64,000 nucleotides of DNA from Megaustenia siamemsis. Lineage: Eukaryota > Mollusca > Gastropoda > Stylommatophora > Ariophantidae. A program made the position numbers and the translations under genes. This document shows, piece after piece, positions 1 to 39,030 of this stretch. The stretch covers positions 102,388,064 to 102,452,063 of the forward strand of contig JAVIAB010000092.1 in NCBI GenBank assembly GCA_032433765.1, given 5' to 3'. Every line of letters begins with the position of its first letter. Position 1 is the stretch's first letter. The notes under the pieces were generated by a model. That model saw only the letters and a list, made by a program, of their open reading frames with translations, was not told the DNA's origin and searched no databases.

Positions 1-39
1 GTTTATCATTGGCTTAAGAAAAATCAGCAATGTTTCCGT

Positions 40-760
40 AATAGACACAATAAGAAATAATTATATCTGAAAGTTTGCTGAAACTACACTTTGTATCAAA
101 CAGTTATAAATTTAAAAAAGGTGTTGTTCAGTATCTCATGTTCAGTCATCAAAAAAAAGAAATAATCCTTGTGGTAAAATTGGCATCTTATAACAAAATG
201 TTCATTTCAACTTTGTACTACCATTGCAAGACCTGGGCACTAGACTCAAAAGTTTATGCTGAAGACAGATGTGTTGAGAAGAAAGAAACAGATATCACAG
301 CCTTGCTGTAAACTAGTGACACAACGCATCCATGTCCACTCAATAGATGAAGGCTGAAGGAGATGAAGAGACTCAAAAACAATAAGAAAAATAATCACTA
401 CCAAAATGAAATGCCTTAAATGCATGACAGGAAACAGCTTGAGAAATAATATCAGAGGAAGAACTAAAAAAAAAAAAGGCGTAGGAATAATTCCTGCCTT
501 TGATTATACAAAGAAACAAATGGTTAGGCCACCTGATGTGACAAAAAGATCAAAATAAGATACAACAAGCCTTCAACAAATGCAAAATGAACTCCAGACT
601 GACCATGAAAAAGGTGGATTGGTGGAATATTAGAAACACAAGAAATTATAACAGCCAGAGAGGTCAACAGAAGAGCAAAAGACTATATACATCTCATCAG
701 TGCTGAAAAGCAGATGAGGAGGAAAAAAAGTCATCTTATAAGAATGGCAATCATTTTACA
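40..760 (+). mobile_element. Degenerate LINE fragment (family C)
   Basis: Broken frames read as the 3' part of a non-LTR retrotransposon ORF2: a Y-L-Y-H-CKTWALDSK-like stretch, then WLGHLM, QQAFNKC and VDWWNIRNTR with several stops. Related fragments occur at 13050, 18860, 31650, 38450 and 52440. Confidence 0.6.
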
Positions 761-1600
761 CATACAGTTTTTGTAATTTGGCTTCTGAGATAGAGGAAAA
801 CTAATGTCAGATTGGCAGACATAAAAATATAAAGAAAGAATGCTATCATGCTCTGTAGACTGTAGGGAATGTGGTGTTAATATCCATACATTTTTATTTA
901 AACGATTCAAACATTTTTGAATAATGGAGTAGTTGGTTAGACATTTCTATAAGAATGCTGCAAAGGGGTAAAGGCATCAGGATGCAAAGAGAAGTGAAAT
1001 TGCTGTAAAGCTGATGGTAATAATGACAGTGTAAAAAAAAATTTTTAAGTGGTATGGTAACAGTTTTATGTAGATGAGAAATAAAACAAAAGTCAAACAA
1101 TGTTTTTGCCAAAAAGGCCTTCAGCTAGAACAATACAAAAATATATATGGATATACACAGAAATCTAACTACATGATGATAATACGCTAGATTCTCAAGA
1201 AAGGGAAAGTCACTACCAAAGCTTGGTCAGGCACTGACTGAATTAAAATTGGGAAGCGAGCTGACTAGGCAGTCAGGTGAGAAATAAGTGGGAAGAGTTC
1301 TAAAAATATGGGGAGGTGGGTACAAGATACATATAAAACTGTATATCTAACTATGGCAGTGCTGCAGCAGTACTGGATAACAAGAACCAGTGCAACACAC
1401 TTGACCCATATGAAATATCATACAACTTCTCACAATGCAAAGTGACATACATATATAGAACACATACAAAGGAAACAAAACAAAACACAGAAAACTTTTA
1501 ACACTTACAATAAACTAAGGTAAAGAAAATGTTAAATTCTACACGATTCAGCCTTGGATTCTGACAGTAGTTATTAAAAGGTTAATTAAATTTTAATTAC
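761..1600. other. AT-rich stretch, nothing recognised
   Basis: Both strands were read for the next PHM exon and for repeat families seen elsewhere; neither was found. It is probably intron 9 of PHM. Confidence 0.4.
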
Positions 1601-27881
<26,281 letters not shown>

Positions 27882-29336
27882 CTATTTTCCTGCAAATTAA
27901 AATTAATGTTACATAAAAAATATATAAATGGAATATTAAACAAATATCATATAGACAATTCGGTGAACAGGCTAGTGAAGTAACCGGCTTATCAGGTAGA
28001 TAAACATTTAAAGTGGGGGTTGGATAGACAAGCACGTTCATTGATTGATGCAGAGAATAAAGGCCGGTAGACGAAGAGGTATTTAGATTAGTTTAGATTA
28101 GATTTGAGCAGATTAGATTAGCAGACAGACACATAGAAAGAGATTGAAAGAGATAAGGCAGACATATCGATTTGTGAGTCAATAAGTTAGGTAGGTAAGT
28201 AGGCAGATTGGTGAGTGAGTGTATTTGGTATAGTGATATGTAGGTGAATAGATATGTATTTACATATTTTTCTATCAAATATACACACTCACATACCGAA
28301 CTACCTTCAAAATAAGCATGGTATGAAAGAAAATTACTGTCAACACGTATAGGCACAGAAAGACAGATAAAACAATAACACAGCAATCAACAAAATCAAT
28401 GAAATATTCATCCACTGATTGTCGATTAGACGGAACAGTCGAGCTTGCATGCCACGATTATATCCTCCACAGTGACTGAAAACTTGTAGTTGAAGTCACT
28501 CCAACAACCGGAGTGAATTCTTTTTAATGTACAGATCTCAAAAGGAACAAATGCTGCATAAATTATATATATATTCCACCGTGAAGAAAGTAGATAAGTA
28601 TTCTGAATGACAGGGTAAAATCTTAATAGATTTTGTTGATTTTGAAAGGGTCTTTGACAATTACAAATAAAAACAGCTTGTAGAAGATACTGAATGCATA
28701 TGGAATGCCAAATCAAATAATTACAGTAGGCCTAATCGAAAGCTGTAAACTAAATTCACGAGCAGTGTTAATCACAGTCAGTTCTTTGAAGCTAAAGCGA
28801 TTGTAAGACAATTGTGTCTTATCAACCTTTGTGATTTTTGTTTCTCTCATATTGACTGGGTAATGAGAGATAATAATAAACTATATATAAAAGCGAAATA
28901 ACTGACACTGGTTAAAACCGTTTTAGCACGGAAAAAACGAGGAACGGGGGTTAGAAAGAACCAGACAAAAGACAGAAACAATGTAAACAACGGTAAACGA
29001 GTTGGATTGACCATAAACATTTCAAGAAACGTCATAAGTGCTAACTTTAAATAACCATACGGCATGATACGGCGATCAAGATGTATCATGCTGCAGCAGG
29101 CACATTCGCGTGCCAAGGAAGCATAATACACTACAGGGATGGTAAGGTCCACAAACCTTGTGCCAAAGATAGGATAAAGAAGGACAGTCAGTTCGGGTTC
29201 CTCTCGGGTCGAAGAGGAGATAGTCATAGTGCAAGACAGACAACTACAACTCTTCATAACTGACGATTCACTTGTAGATTTTTGATCACTTTTATTCTTC
29301 AACCCTTTCTATTATTTGTTCTTCTTTGTGTGTGCG

Positions 29337-29367
<31 letters not shown>

Positions 29368-29720
29368 TGCTGTGGTCTTTCTTATTTTCTTTTGCTATCC
29401 GATGTTTACTTGAAGGACTGACGCTGGAGTCTTCTTTTTTTTGTTTATTCAGAGCATGTAACGTGATGTAACTGATGTACTTCCAGCGTCTTCTCCGTAT
29501 ATAGCTTGATTCGTATTCTTGTTTGATTTCTTCTCTTGTAGTTTCATTTTGTGTTATGTCTCTCCAATGTATGTTTTATTCATCGGAGATAGGATAACGT
29601 AATATGGCAACGGTTGAGGCTTCCAGAAGAACAAAAGCTAGAACCTTGACTTTCCCTCAACTCGACACCGAAAGTGGCTAAAAGGAAATAAAGAAACATA
29701 GGGAGAAACATTTGTTTCAT
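27882..29720. other. Region upstream of PHM exon 1
   Basis: Expected to hold the PHM leader exon and promoter, but no exon or TATA-type promoter could be fixed. A GATTAGATTAG-rich patch (28080-28125) and a (TG)n plus T run (29330-29369) are present. A 151-codon open frame at 28847-29302 (-) has no recognised motif and is probably chance. Confidence 0.35.
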
Positions 29721-30772
29721 AGCGCAAGCAATTAGCGACGGATCACTGATTATAGCGCAAGCAATTAGCGACGGATCACTGATTATAGCGCAAGCAATTA
29801 GCGACGGATCACTGATTATAGCGCAAGCAATTAGCGACGGATCTCTGATTATAGCGCAAGCTATTAGCGACGGATCACTGATTATAGCGCAAGCAATTAG
29901 CAACGGATCACTGATTATAGCGCAAGCAATTAGCGACGGATCACTGATTATAGCACAAGCAATTAGCAACGGATCACTGATTATAGCGCAAGCAATTAGC
30001 GACGGATCACTGATTATAGCGCAAGCAATTAGCAACGGATCACTGATTATAGCGCAAGCATTTAGCAACGGATCACTGATTATAGCGCAATCAATTAGCG
30101 ACGGATCACTAATTATAGCGCAAGCAATTAGCGACGGATCACTGATCATACCGCAAGCAATTAGCGATGGATCACTGATAAAAGCGCAAGCAGTTAACGA
30201 TGGATCACTGATAAAAGCGCAAGCAATTAGCGATGGATCACTGATCATAGTGCAAGCAAGTAGCGACGGATCACTGATAAAAGCGCAAGCAATTAGCGAT
30301 GGATCACTGATCATAGTGCAAGCAAGTAGCGACGGATCACTGATAAAAGCGCAAGCAATTAGCGATGGATCACTGATAAAAGCGCAAGCAATTAGCGACG
30401 GATCACTGATAAAAGCGCAAGCAGTTAGCGATGGATCACTGATCATAGTGCAAACAAGTAGCGACGGATCACTGATCATAGCGCAAGCAATTAGCGACGG
30501 ATCACTGATCACAGTGCAAGCAGTTAGCGACGGATAACTGATCATAGCGCAAGCAGTTAGCAACTGGATCACTGATCATAGCGCAAGCAGTTAGCGACGG
30601 ATCACTGATCATAGCGCAAGCAGTTAGCGACGGATCACTGATCACAGTGCAAGCAGTTAGCGACGGATCACTGATCACAGTGCAAGCAGTTAGCGACGGA
30701 TCACTGATCACAGTGCAAGCAGTTAGCGACGGATCACTGATAAAAGCGCAGAAATTAGCGACGGATCACTAA
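29721..30772. repeat. 33-bp minisatellite, about 32 units
   Basis: Units AGCGCAAGCAATTAGCGACG plus GATCACTGATTAT, 33 bp. Variants fall in blocks: TTATAGCGC units up to about 30150, then alternating ATAAAAGCGC and ATCATAGTGC units, then ATCACAGTGC units. Since 33 is a multiple of three, an 11-residue repeat stays open on both strands (minus SDPSLIACAII, plus ISDGSLIIAQA). Not called a gene. Confidence 0.95.
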
Positions 30773-30827
30773 TCAACGTGAATACAATTGTTTGAGGTAT
30801 TGGCTCCCCGCTTGGGAATTCACCTGG

Positions 30828-30872
30828 CACATAACAAACAAACAAACAAACAAATAAACAAACAAACAAAAT
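30828..30872. repeat. (CAAA)n microsatellite
   Basis: AACAAACAAACAAACAAATA-type run, about 40 bp. Confidence 0.9.
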
Positions 30873-30924
30873 TAGAAAGAAGACTTGAAAGAATGGCATT
30901 ATTTAGTACGACTTGACCTGTCAG

Positions 30925-31110
30925 AACATTTCGATCAGAGTATTGACAACAAAAGTGTGTGGTAGGTAGGGGCGCTCACAGTGATAAGCTGGAGCTGGAT
31001 AGGGCATGTCCTCTGAACGGATCCAGAAATAGTCACAAGTACTTCCATGAAATGACCCCAAAGAAAAGACAATAAAGAAGCAGCTCAAGGACATCCATGG
31101 AGAAAACAAT
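30925..31110 (+). mobile_element. LINE 3' fragment
   Basis: Broken frames give WSWIGHVL and related residues of the non-LTR ORF2 C-terminus, with a PQRKD-type basic segment. Family not assigned. Confidence 0.45.
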
Positions 31111-31649
31111 AGTAATGAATATTAAATGTGAGGGGCAGAAATTACCACACTCTGGAGGGATGGCTTCGGAGCGCAAAAACTATGGAAGAACTGTGTTGTT
31201 TCCCTCCAATACACTATGTGAGATAATAGACTGAATTGTCGCTCACAGTTCAAAGAAAAGATGGAGAAAAATAAACGTTTTCTAGACCAGTAATGTAACG
31301 AGAGCGAGGAACATGGGACAACCATGTCGGATGCAGAAAGCAAAAGTTAAAGAAGCTGTCGCAAACACCAATTAAAGAGGCGGTAACCTGTTCGTATGTA
31401 GTACTTAGAGAGAAATCGTTTTTAAAAAATAAAATAAAGGCTGTGTATCGCAAAAGTAACCAATGTGTAAGGGGTAACTTGTTTGTAAGTTTGTAGTAAT
31501 GGAATTACTTTCATTGCATTGATTTTATTTTTAAAATAATTCTTCCTTTTAGTTCATATAAATCCTTATGTTATGACTATCGTTACTTATGCTCGATTAC
31601 GCTGTAATTTTAAAACTGTATCTATAAATCTAATACATAGTCCGAGAGA

Positions 31650-31918
31650 TAGGATCAAAATGAGGAACTAAGAAAACAGCTAGGAACTATTCCTACCATT
31701 GAATACATAAAGAAACAACAGATAAAATGGTTTGGCCAAGTGATAAGACAGATATATTAAAACACAACACAACGAGCCTTCAATAAAAGCTATAACACAA
31801 GACACGGGGCAACCACGAAAAAGATGAATTGGTGGAATATTAAAGACACTAGGAAACATAATAACAGCAGAAGCTAACAGAAGAGCAAAAGATTGCAAAC
31901 TATATCTCGTTTAAACGT
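31650..31918 (+). mobile_element. LINE fragment (family C)
   Basis: Reads EELRKQLGTIPTIEYIKKQQ, IKWFGQVIRQ, then NTTQRAFNK and NWWNIKDTRK, corresponding to 19150-18900 on the other strand. Confidence 0.65.
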
Positions 31919-32029
31919 TGAAAGAAAAATATATAATGCATGCATACAAACATAGTCGTACAAGAATTATAGTCAGGATTATCTGTTGAAGGTCGTTAAC
32001 TGTAAAATCGAACTGTGTCTTGTGTTGTC

Positions 32030-32030
32030 A

Positions 32031-32066
<36 letters not shown>
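32030..32066. repeat. (GAT)n microsatellite
   Basis: About eleven GAT triplets; probably the tail of a lost LINE copy. Confidence 0.9.
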
Positions 32067-32067
<1 letters not shown>

Positions 32068-32104
32068 CGGTCGCCCGATGATTTGAGGTATTCTAGCGGA
32101 TACG

Positions 32105-32430
32105 AACCGTAGACTTCCTCCTCGTCATCCGCCCTTAAAAGGACGTTAAGTGGACGTAGTTACGTTGTGTTGAAGTTTGCAGTGTAACACTGTGATATCT
32201 GCGCCTTTCGGCCCAACACATCCGACTTCAGTCGACATTTTTGAGTACCGGGTTTGTCTTCCCTCTTCGATCCCTGCTCGCTTGGCCAGACTAGACAGGT
32301 TAGTCTGTTTCTGGAGGCACCGCGGAGAGGTGTAGCAGGGTCTGGATGGTTCTGGTTCACCGATCCTGGCACAAGCCATCAGTTATGAGTCACTGACGAC
32401 TTCCAGCTCTGGTGCTGGGTGGGGCGCGCC
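32105..32430 (+). repeat. Dispersed repeat family D
   Basis: Blocks AAGGACGTTAAGTGGACGTA, GCGCCTTTCGGCCCAACACA, TTCGATCCCTGCTCGCTTGG and GACTTCCAGCTCTG recur in order at 41495-41795. The TTCGATCCC block resembles a tRNA B box but no A box was found. Confidence 0.7.
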
Positions 32431-32499
32431 TTCGCCTCCGTGTTGTCATTTTATAAGTGACATTGAAAACATTCTATTAAAATAATCCATATCGCTACA

Positions 32500-33795
32500 A
32501 ATAGCTGCTTTTCATTATTATTTTTGTTATTATTATTATTAGCATATACCAAAACAGTATAAAATAAAGATTAAAATATGCCAAAGTAACTGTTGGGTAT
32601 GAGAACTCTACACACATTGATATAAAAAGAGGAGTAAGACAGGGATGCATCCTATCATTTTTAGTTAGCTGAGTGGCAGTGTTCCCTAGCGTTTGGCTTT
32701 TTCGTGGCAAGGCGCTGTGCCACTGAGTACGGGTTCGATCCTTCCTTGGTCCATATTTTTTTCTGTTGTTGATTATTTGTCATTTTTTCAGAGTGCTGTA
32801 AACTGTAAACATACCTCTTCCTCTGAATTGATTCACTGATTATCGCCTCGGAAGTTTCCCTCTATAATAATATTCATTTATTATTATTTGTCTCCATGTA
32901 TCCTATCACCAAGCTTGTTCAATCTATACACTGAGAAAATCTTTAAAAACATCACAGAGATGCCACGCGTAAACATTATTGGAAAGATAATCAAATACCT
33001 CAGATATGCTGATGATATTGTACTACTAGCAGAAAATCCTAAAGATCTACAATTACTTAATGAAAAAAGAAGATGACAAGCAAAAATATTGACTAGATAT
33101 GAATATCAAAAAGTCTAAAACTATGATCACAAACAAAGAAAATACTCAAAACCCACAAGTGGATATCAAAATTCAAAGAATAGACCTGGAGACAGTTCAG
33201 AACTACAACTACCTTGGACATACTATAACCAGTGATGGAAAATGTACAACTGAAATAAACAAAATATTAGGAATGGCAAAAAGTTATTTTAATGTCCTTA
33301 AAAATTTACTAACATCAAACCAAATAACACCAGGGCTAAAACTAAGAACAGCAAAATGCTACATCTTCTCAGTATTCCTATATGGTGCAGAAACATGGAA
33401 ATAAGACAAGAAAACATAACAAAGAATTGAAGCCTTTGAAATGTGGATTTATAGAAGAATAGGTAGAATTGGGTGGAAGGAAAAGAAAACAAATGATGAA
33501 GTCTTAAAACAACTAAAAATGAAAAGAGAACTATGCTTACACAATTTAAACAAGACAAATGCGATTTTTTGGGCCATGTTAAATGACACAACAACATACT
33601 ACAAGTAATCTTTGGTGGGGAAAATACAAGGTAAAAGAGGCAGAGTCAGACCAAGACTAACATGGACGAGTAACATCAAAAGATGAACAAATCAGCCTAT
33701 GACAACCTGCACCATCAAAGCAAGTGACAGAGCAGAATGACGCTCATGGTAGCCAACCTTCGTTGCGGAGATGGCACTTGATGATGATGAAATAT
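32500..33795 (+). mobile_element. LINE RT (family D) interrupted by a SINE
   Basis: RGVRQGCILS (to 32657) continues after the SINE as PSLFNLYTEKIFKNI, LRYADDIVLLAE (catalytic YADD, about 33005), then NYNYLGHTITSDGKCTTEIN and KLRTAKCYIFSVFLYGAETW to about 33404. The 3' end carries an ATGATGATG tail near 33780. Frameshifts near 33075 and 33404. Confidence 0.82.
32658..32896 (+). mobile_element. SINE B, complete, with target-site duplication
   Basis: tRNA-like head (TTAGCTGAGTGGCAG A box, GGGTTCGATCC B box), body and TTATTATT tail, 239 bp. Flanked by TGCATCCTATCA (32646-32657) and TGTATCCTATCA (32897-32908), an 11-of-12 target-site duplication inside the LINE frame. Other parts of the family are at 59200-59347 (-) and 59750-59860 (+). 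Confidence 0.9.
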
Positions 33796-34540
33796 TGGGT
33801 GGATGTCACCAGGGCACCGATTTCTGCAGTCAGCAATTTTCATCTCATCTCTATCATACTCAGCTGCTTGAGAGTCGCGAAACGGAGACAGGTCCGGCAT
33901 TTTATACTTTCCGACCTCTTCCTTTTATCTTTTCTTTTTCCAACTCTGACGGTGTCTGCTTCCTCAAACTAATAGTCATGTTCTTGGTAGTCCTTTATCT
34001 AGTCCCTTTTCTGCCGTTAAAAAACATCTTCCCGTTGTTTAGCATACTCACGTGCTTGTTTGTCAGATGTTAAGAGTATCAAGGGATCAATACCGGGCTA
34101 GTAGCTCTTGAATCAGAATTACTGTGACAGGTTGAAAGGATTTTGTTTGTTTATCTCTGGGTTCCTGGTGAAAAATGTACAGCTTGTTCGTCCTAGCGGA
34201 TAGTTCTATGAGAAGATCATGACGATGAAGATCACGTTAGCCAGTGAGGCATGTATTTGTATGCTGACGAGGTAAAATGATGTTTGGATGAGTTTTTGGT
34301 CGTTGGCCCTGCAACGGTGGCGCAAAGTGGATTGTCAGTTCCAGGGGCAGAGTTGCGCCCTTTAACCTGATATTTGCTTATGTGCCATCTTTTTCTTTCG
34401 AAATTTTGCGCCTCTAAGAATTTTGCGCTCGATCTCTGACCTCCACCTCCCCCCACCACACGCTATGTCACAGATTAACAGGTTATTCTGTGGCCGATTA
34501 GTTCCTGCCCCCCCTCCCCCAGTGCTATGGTTCCATAATA
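33796..34540. other. Nothing recognised
   Basis: Mixed sequence without a motif or a repeat of this window; several short open frames are not convincing. Confidence 0.4.
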
Positions 34541-34815
34541 AATAATGCTACTGTATGTATTATTAAACTGTTGTGTAAACGTTATACTGTCGCGTGATGT
34601 GTACTGTTGTGTAATGTTGTGCTGTTGTGTATTGTTGTGTTATGTTGTACTGTTGTGTAATTGTATACTGTTATCCATAATGTTATTCTACCCTATGTTT
34701 TGTTATATTGTGTGTTTTATGTTACATTATTGCGTGTTATATTATACTATTGCGTGTTATATTATAATATTGTGTGTTATATTATACTATTGTGTGTTAT
34801 ATTATACTATTGGCA
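34541..34815. repeat. Degenerate low-complexity repeat (TTGTGT/TATATTATACTAT)
   Basis: First half has GTTGTGTAATGTTGTGCTG-type units, second half four units of GTGTTATATTATACTATT, about 25 bp. Confidence 0.8.
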
Positions 34816-35545
34816 AAAAAAAAATTATGTGCATTATTTTGGTTAAATATAACACTGCAATTTGTCTGCTTGGACAAACAAGTCACAAAAGTTAACACCA
34901 AAATTAGACTTTGTATCTCTCATTTGTAATTTAAAACGGTTCACACTCTCTAAATCTCCCTACATGATAGTTGAAGGAAATAAATATAATTACATACGAA
35001 TTATAGAGAGAGATTACTATTGATAATAATTTTAGTGGAAAAGGGATCTGGTCGATCCGGAGATCTTAGTGGGGAAAAGCAGAATCATCTATAATCAACA
35101 CCTTACAGGAACAATCACTCTGTTTACGCTTCAAGAATTGTTTGGTAAGGCGTTGGAGCGGATATGGGGATGCCCGGACTGCAGTGAAACTAATTTCATG
35201 AGTAGAATAGAGAAGATTAATTTTAGAAACCCCGAATTATTTAAAGATTCCTTTTTGTTCTCGCTATAGATTCAAACCATGAAAGATTTCTTTAATTATC
35301 TTTAGAAAATCTTAGTTTCAAACAGTATTTTCAATGGCGTCTTCCCATCCATTAACGAGTACCACAACAACGTTTTGCAGACATTCGATTAACACTGACA
35401 TTTCCGTTATCGATGTATCGATTTTGCTGCCACCTGTTTTGGTTTTCTTTAAACTTCATCACTTGTACTTTATAGTGATACATAGTTATCCATTAGTAAA
35501 ATTTAGTTTTCATAAAAAAATAATTACTTATATGATTACAAAAAC

Positions 35546-35606
<61 letters not shown>

Positions 35607-36555
35607 TTGCATCGTGCATATGTCTGTCTGTCCATGCAGTCAATAACCACCTTCGGTTTGTCTGTCTGTACACTAAGTATTCCTTCATTCTTCTGTCTAC
35701 TTGTCTGCGGGTACGTCTGTCGTCTTGACTAAATGTTTAACAATTTCTGTTGCTCTATATTTCTAGACAGATGAAGCAAATATATGCACTCATATATTTG
35801 AGTTCCTTTATTTATACGTGTTCATATATTCAAATGAACATGACCTTCTGAATTGTTGGGTATATATATATATATATATACTTAATCAACGGCACTCCTG
35901 GCAGCACATCTGTTAGTCTTTTTGTCTGCTTGCCTGTCAGACTACCTGCATGTCTCTGTAAGTCTGTTTTTTTTTTAATCTGTTTTATGTTTGCCTGTAT
36001 CTTTCCTATCTGTCTTGCTACCTAGTAACTGCATAACTTCCCATTTAATTGTCATGAGACTATCAACGAATATGTGTCTGTTTTCTGTCTGCATGTGTAT
36101 ATATGTCACTCTGTGTTTCATGTTTCACACTGATTGTTATAGAGTATTGCTGATTATGATGCTATTTGTAGATGGCAGTAACACATTCATATGTTAACAT
36201 ATTGTGATGGTAACATAAACAACATCAATAAAATAATTCAAGTGGGGTATTCAAAATACACACTATATTATTGAATAGTGATACCACCTCCTTTAATTGT
36301 TTAGACTACGATACAAACCACTAAGTAAGATCCCCTCTGCAAGTTTACAAGTTAGAGATTGTATGTATATCATTAATATTTGTGAACATAAATGGAGATT
36401 AAGAATTAATTACAAAAATTTAAAAAAAAATGATTAAAACAGCTGAAGTGGAATACGGGCTGATGACCGTTGTACTGGACCAGATGGTGTAAAAACAGTG
36501 CAATGCAATCTGCTAATAAGCTTGCGCAACACACGAGAATTATATAAAACAAACA
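34816..36555. other. AT-rich stretch with TA microsatellites
   Basis: (TA)n runs at 35549-35603 and 35863-35880 and tetranucleotide-rich (CTGT) text around 35620-36010. No gene recognised. Confidence 0.5.
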
Positions 36556-36559
36556 CTTG

Positions 36560-37170
36560 TTCTAGGAGCTACAGGAAGTGATAGACAGAACAGTGAGTGG
36601 AAACAACATGAAAAGTATCTGCCTCAACAGTAAGGAAACAGAAGTAACGGTCATATCGAAGAGACAGCCACCACCAACATGTAGTAAACAAGTTAAAAGT
36701 AAGCTGGACTTATCTGAAACAAGTACAGAACCTCAAATACTTGGGCACAATAATAACGTCAGACCGAAAATGCACCACAGAAATACAAAGTAGAGTAGCT
36801 CAGGCCAAAATAGCATTTCAAAACATAAAAAACATCTTGTGCAACAAGTCTATGACAATGGAAGTGAGAAAGAGAGTTCATTGGTGCTATATATAGAGCC
36901 AGTTGTAACCTATATGTGAATCATGGACAGTAGACAAGCAATTGAATATATAATTACAGGCCACAGAGATGATATTTCTAAGAAGAATGTTGAAAACTAC
37001 ATGTCCTGTACAATCAAAAAGGTCAGCAAGGAAATTCTCAACGAACAGTAAGAAGCATCCTGTCGCATGAACAGTCAATAACAGATTTCATACAATGTAC
37101 CGAATACGTAGAATTAAGGAAGGACATGGACCGTCTACCAACCGATCCGGTATGAAGCATTATGAATGAT
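36560..37170 (+). mobile_element. LINE fragment (family B)
   Basis: Parallels 63110-63840: ILGHNN-type Y-LGTI segment, CTTEI-like CTCCAG region, and a final ATGATGATGAT tail. Frame destroyed. Confidence 0.7.
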
Positions 37171-37779
37171 GATGATAATCACTTGTTCTGAAACAAACTT
37201 TCCTAAATAAAACGATAAGCACAATTATATAGGTCAGCGAGTTGAACTGCAGAAATATGAGGAAACTATAATGTAAATTGCACAATATAATTTATTCTTT
37301 TTGTTGTAATTTGATTTTAAAAAATTAATCATCAGTTTAAAAAAGAAAATAATCACATAATGTAATATTAATTATATATCTTTCACAAACAAAATATTTC
37401 AGTTACTAGTTACAAGATTTGTGCAAACAACGAATACAGATATATTCTCACGTTTTGTGCTTTAATTGTGTATGTTACTTTCAAATCCAAGTAACCCCTC
37501 AATATGACAGAACATCTACAACTGATGTTAATAAACCCCTGCTGTCGTTACAATGTCCACCGAACGCCCACGTCAGGTCTGGTTTTAGTGACGTCATTGG
37601 TGCCAGAGTTAAACAAGCAAGGTCGGATGTTAATACTCTTACTCCTGTTTTTTTTTTCCCCACTTTTCTATGGAACACCATGAGGACATAGATTCTAAAA
37701 TACAAACATTTTACTAAACTTAATCTCCAAAGCTGAAGATTGTGGATTTTAAGTAACTACTAACTCCGCAGATGCTGGT

Positions 37780-39030
37780 CCCATGCCTGGATGTTAAAAA
37801 GGAGGGTTCGACGTAGGGCAACCTAACCAACTCTATATACAAATAAACAGTTTAGTTATGGACGTTTCTGATACAACTCAAGATAAAGGACTAGTATGGA
37901 AAACATGTGACGAAACCTTGAGACAAATATCACAAAGAGATGGTACCTGGAGAAGACTATATGGAGAAACAGAAAGTAGCGCAAAGCTCTTGTTGTTGAC
38001 GGTTAAAAGACAAGAATAGAATAAATTAGATCGTTATTGGATAACGTCGGAGAATTGGGTCAAGCATTGTAAGCGATGATGTAAATGACGGAAAATCTAA
38101 TCTGGGGTAAGGGAATTAACAGCCGGTATGAGACAGGGTTGAGTACCAAAGTACTCAGTGTTGAATGTATTAATCGACGGTAACATCATAAAATAACAAT
38201 GAAGATAAGTTATTTTAGGAGCTGAATCGAACCTATTGATGAATCTGGCTCAGAACATAACTCCCATGGAATAACCCAACCTTCCCTCCCCTCCGCCAAC
38301 CTAGTTTTAACACTTGATAACATAAAGGTATTTCATAGCTACGCTGCCATTAAGTTAAAATAAAAGGTGTAAGGTATTTGCTTCTCTTAGATACATATTT
38401 TAGAGGAATGCTATTAGTACTAATGCAACTGGAAAATCAACATGAATAAAAGAGAAATTATGAACATCGCAAAGATATATCAAAATAACTATAGACTGTA
38501 GACAATTAAAGCTGATGGACGAGTTCGAATACCTAGGCAGTCTAGTAACATATGATAGTACAAAAACAGAATAAATTGAAGATGAAACAGTTCTTGCCAA
38601 ATTGCCGGACAAATGTCACCACTACTAAGAAAGAAATAACCCTAGAGCCATTCTACAAGACAATCTTCATTCATACATTGTGCTACCAAAGACAGATCTG
38701 TACGCTAGACTCAAGAACAATTAGGAAAATAACCATCACCTAAATAAAATGTTAGACGCATGACGGGAAACAGTCTGAGTGAATGTTTGAGGGAAAAAAA
38801 GAAGCTAGAAATAATGCCAGCAATATAACAGAAGGAGCCATCAACAAACATTATCAGAACACCAGATCCAAAGATGGACAGCGAAAAAGATGGATTGATG
38901 GAATATTAGAAACACTAGGAAACATACATGTTAGAGAGACCAAGATAAGAACAAAATAGGGCATACTATATTTCCCATGGGCTCTTAAGCAGAATTGATG
39001 AAATACAGAAGAAAAAAAGAAGAAAACAAG
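37780..39030 (+). mobile_element. Degenerate LINE remnant (family C and related)
   Basis: Pieces such as the AGACAGGGTTGAGTACC RT motif region (about 38130), FEYLGSLVT-like (about 38525) and MTGNSLSECL, KDGLMEY (about 38760-38910) in many frames. Ends in an A-rich tail. Confidence 0.55.

Noticed and set aside
1587..1600. Stop codon after PRLPE as the true end of PHM
   Set aside because: GTAATT just after the last codon is a usable donor and the family needs further sequence, including the Met ligand.
28847..29302. 151-codon minus-strand frame upstream of PHM
   Set aside because: No motif, no splice logic with PHM exon 1 and composition like noncoding sequence.
29580..30572. 330-codon open frame on the minus strand
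   Set aside because: It is almost wholly the 33-bp minisatellite read in one frame; the other strand is open too and there is no unique domain.
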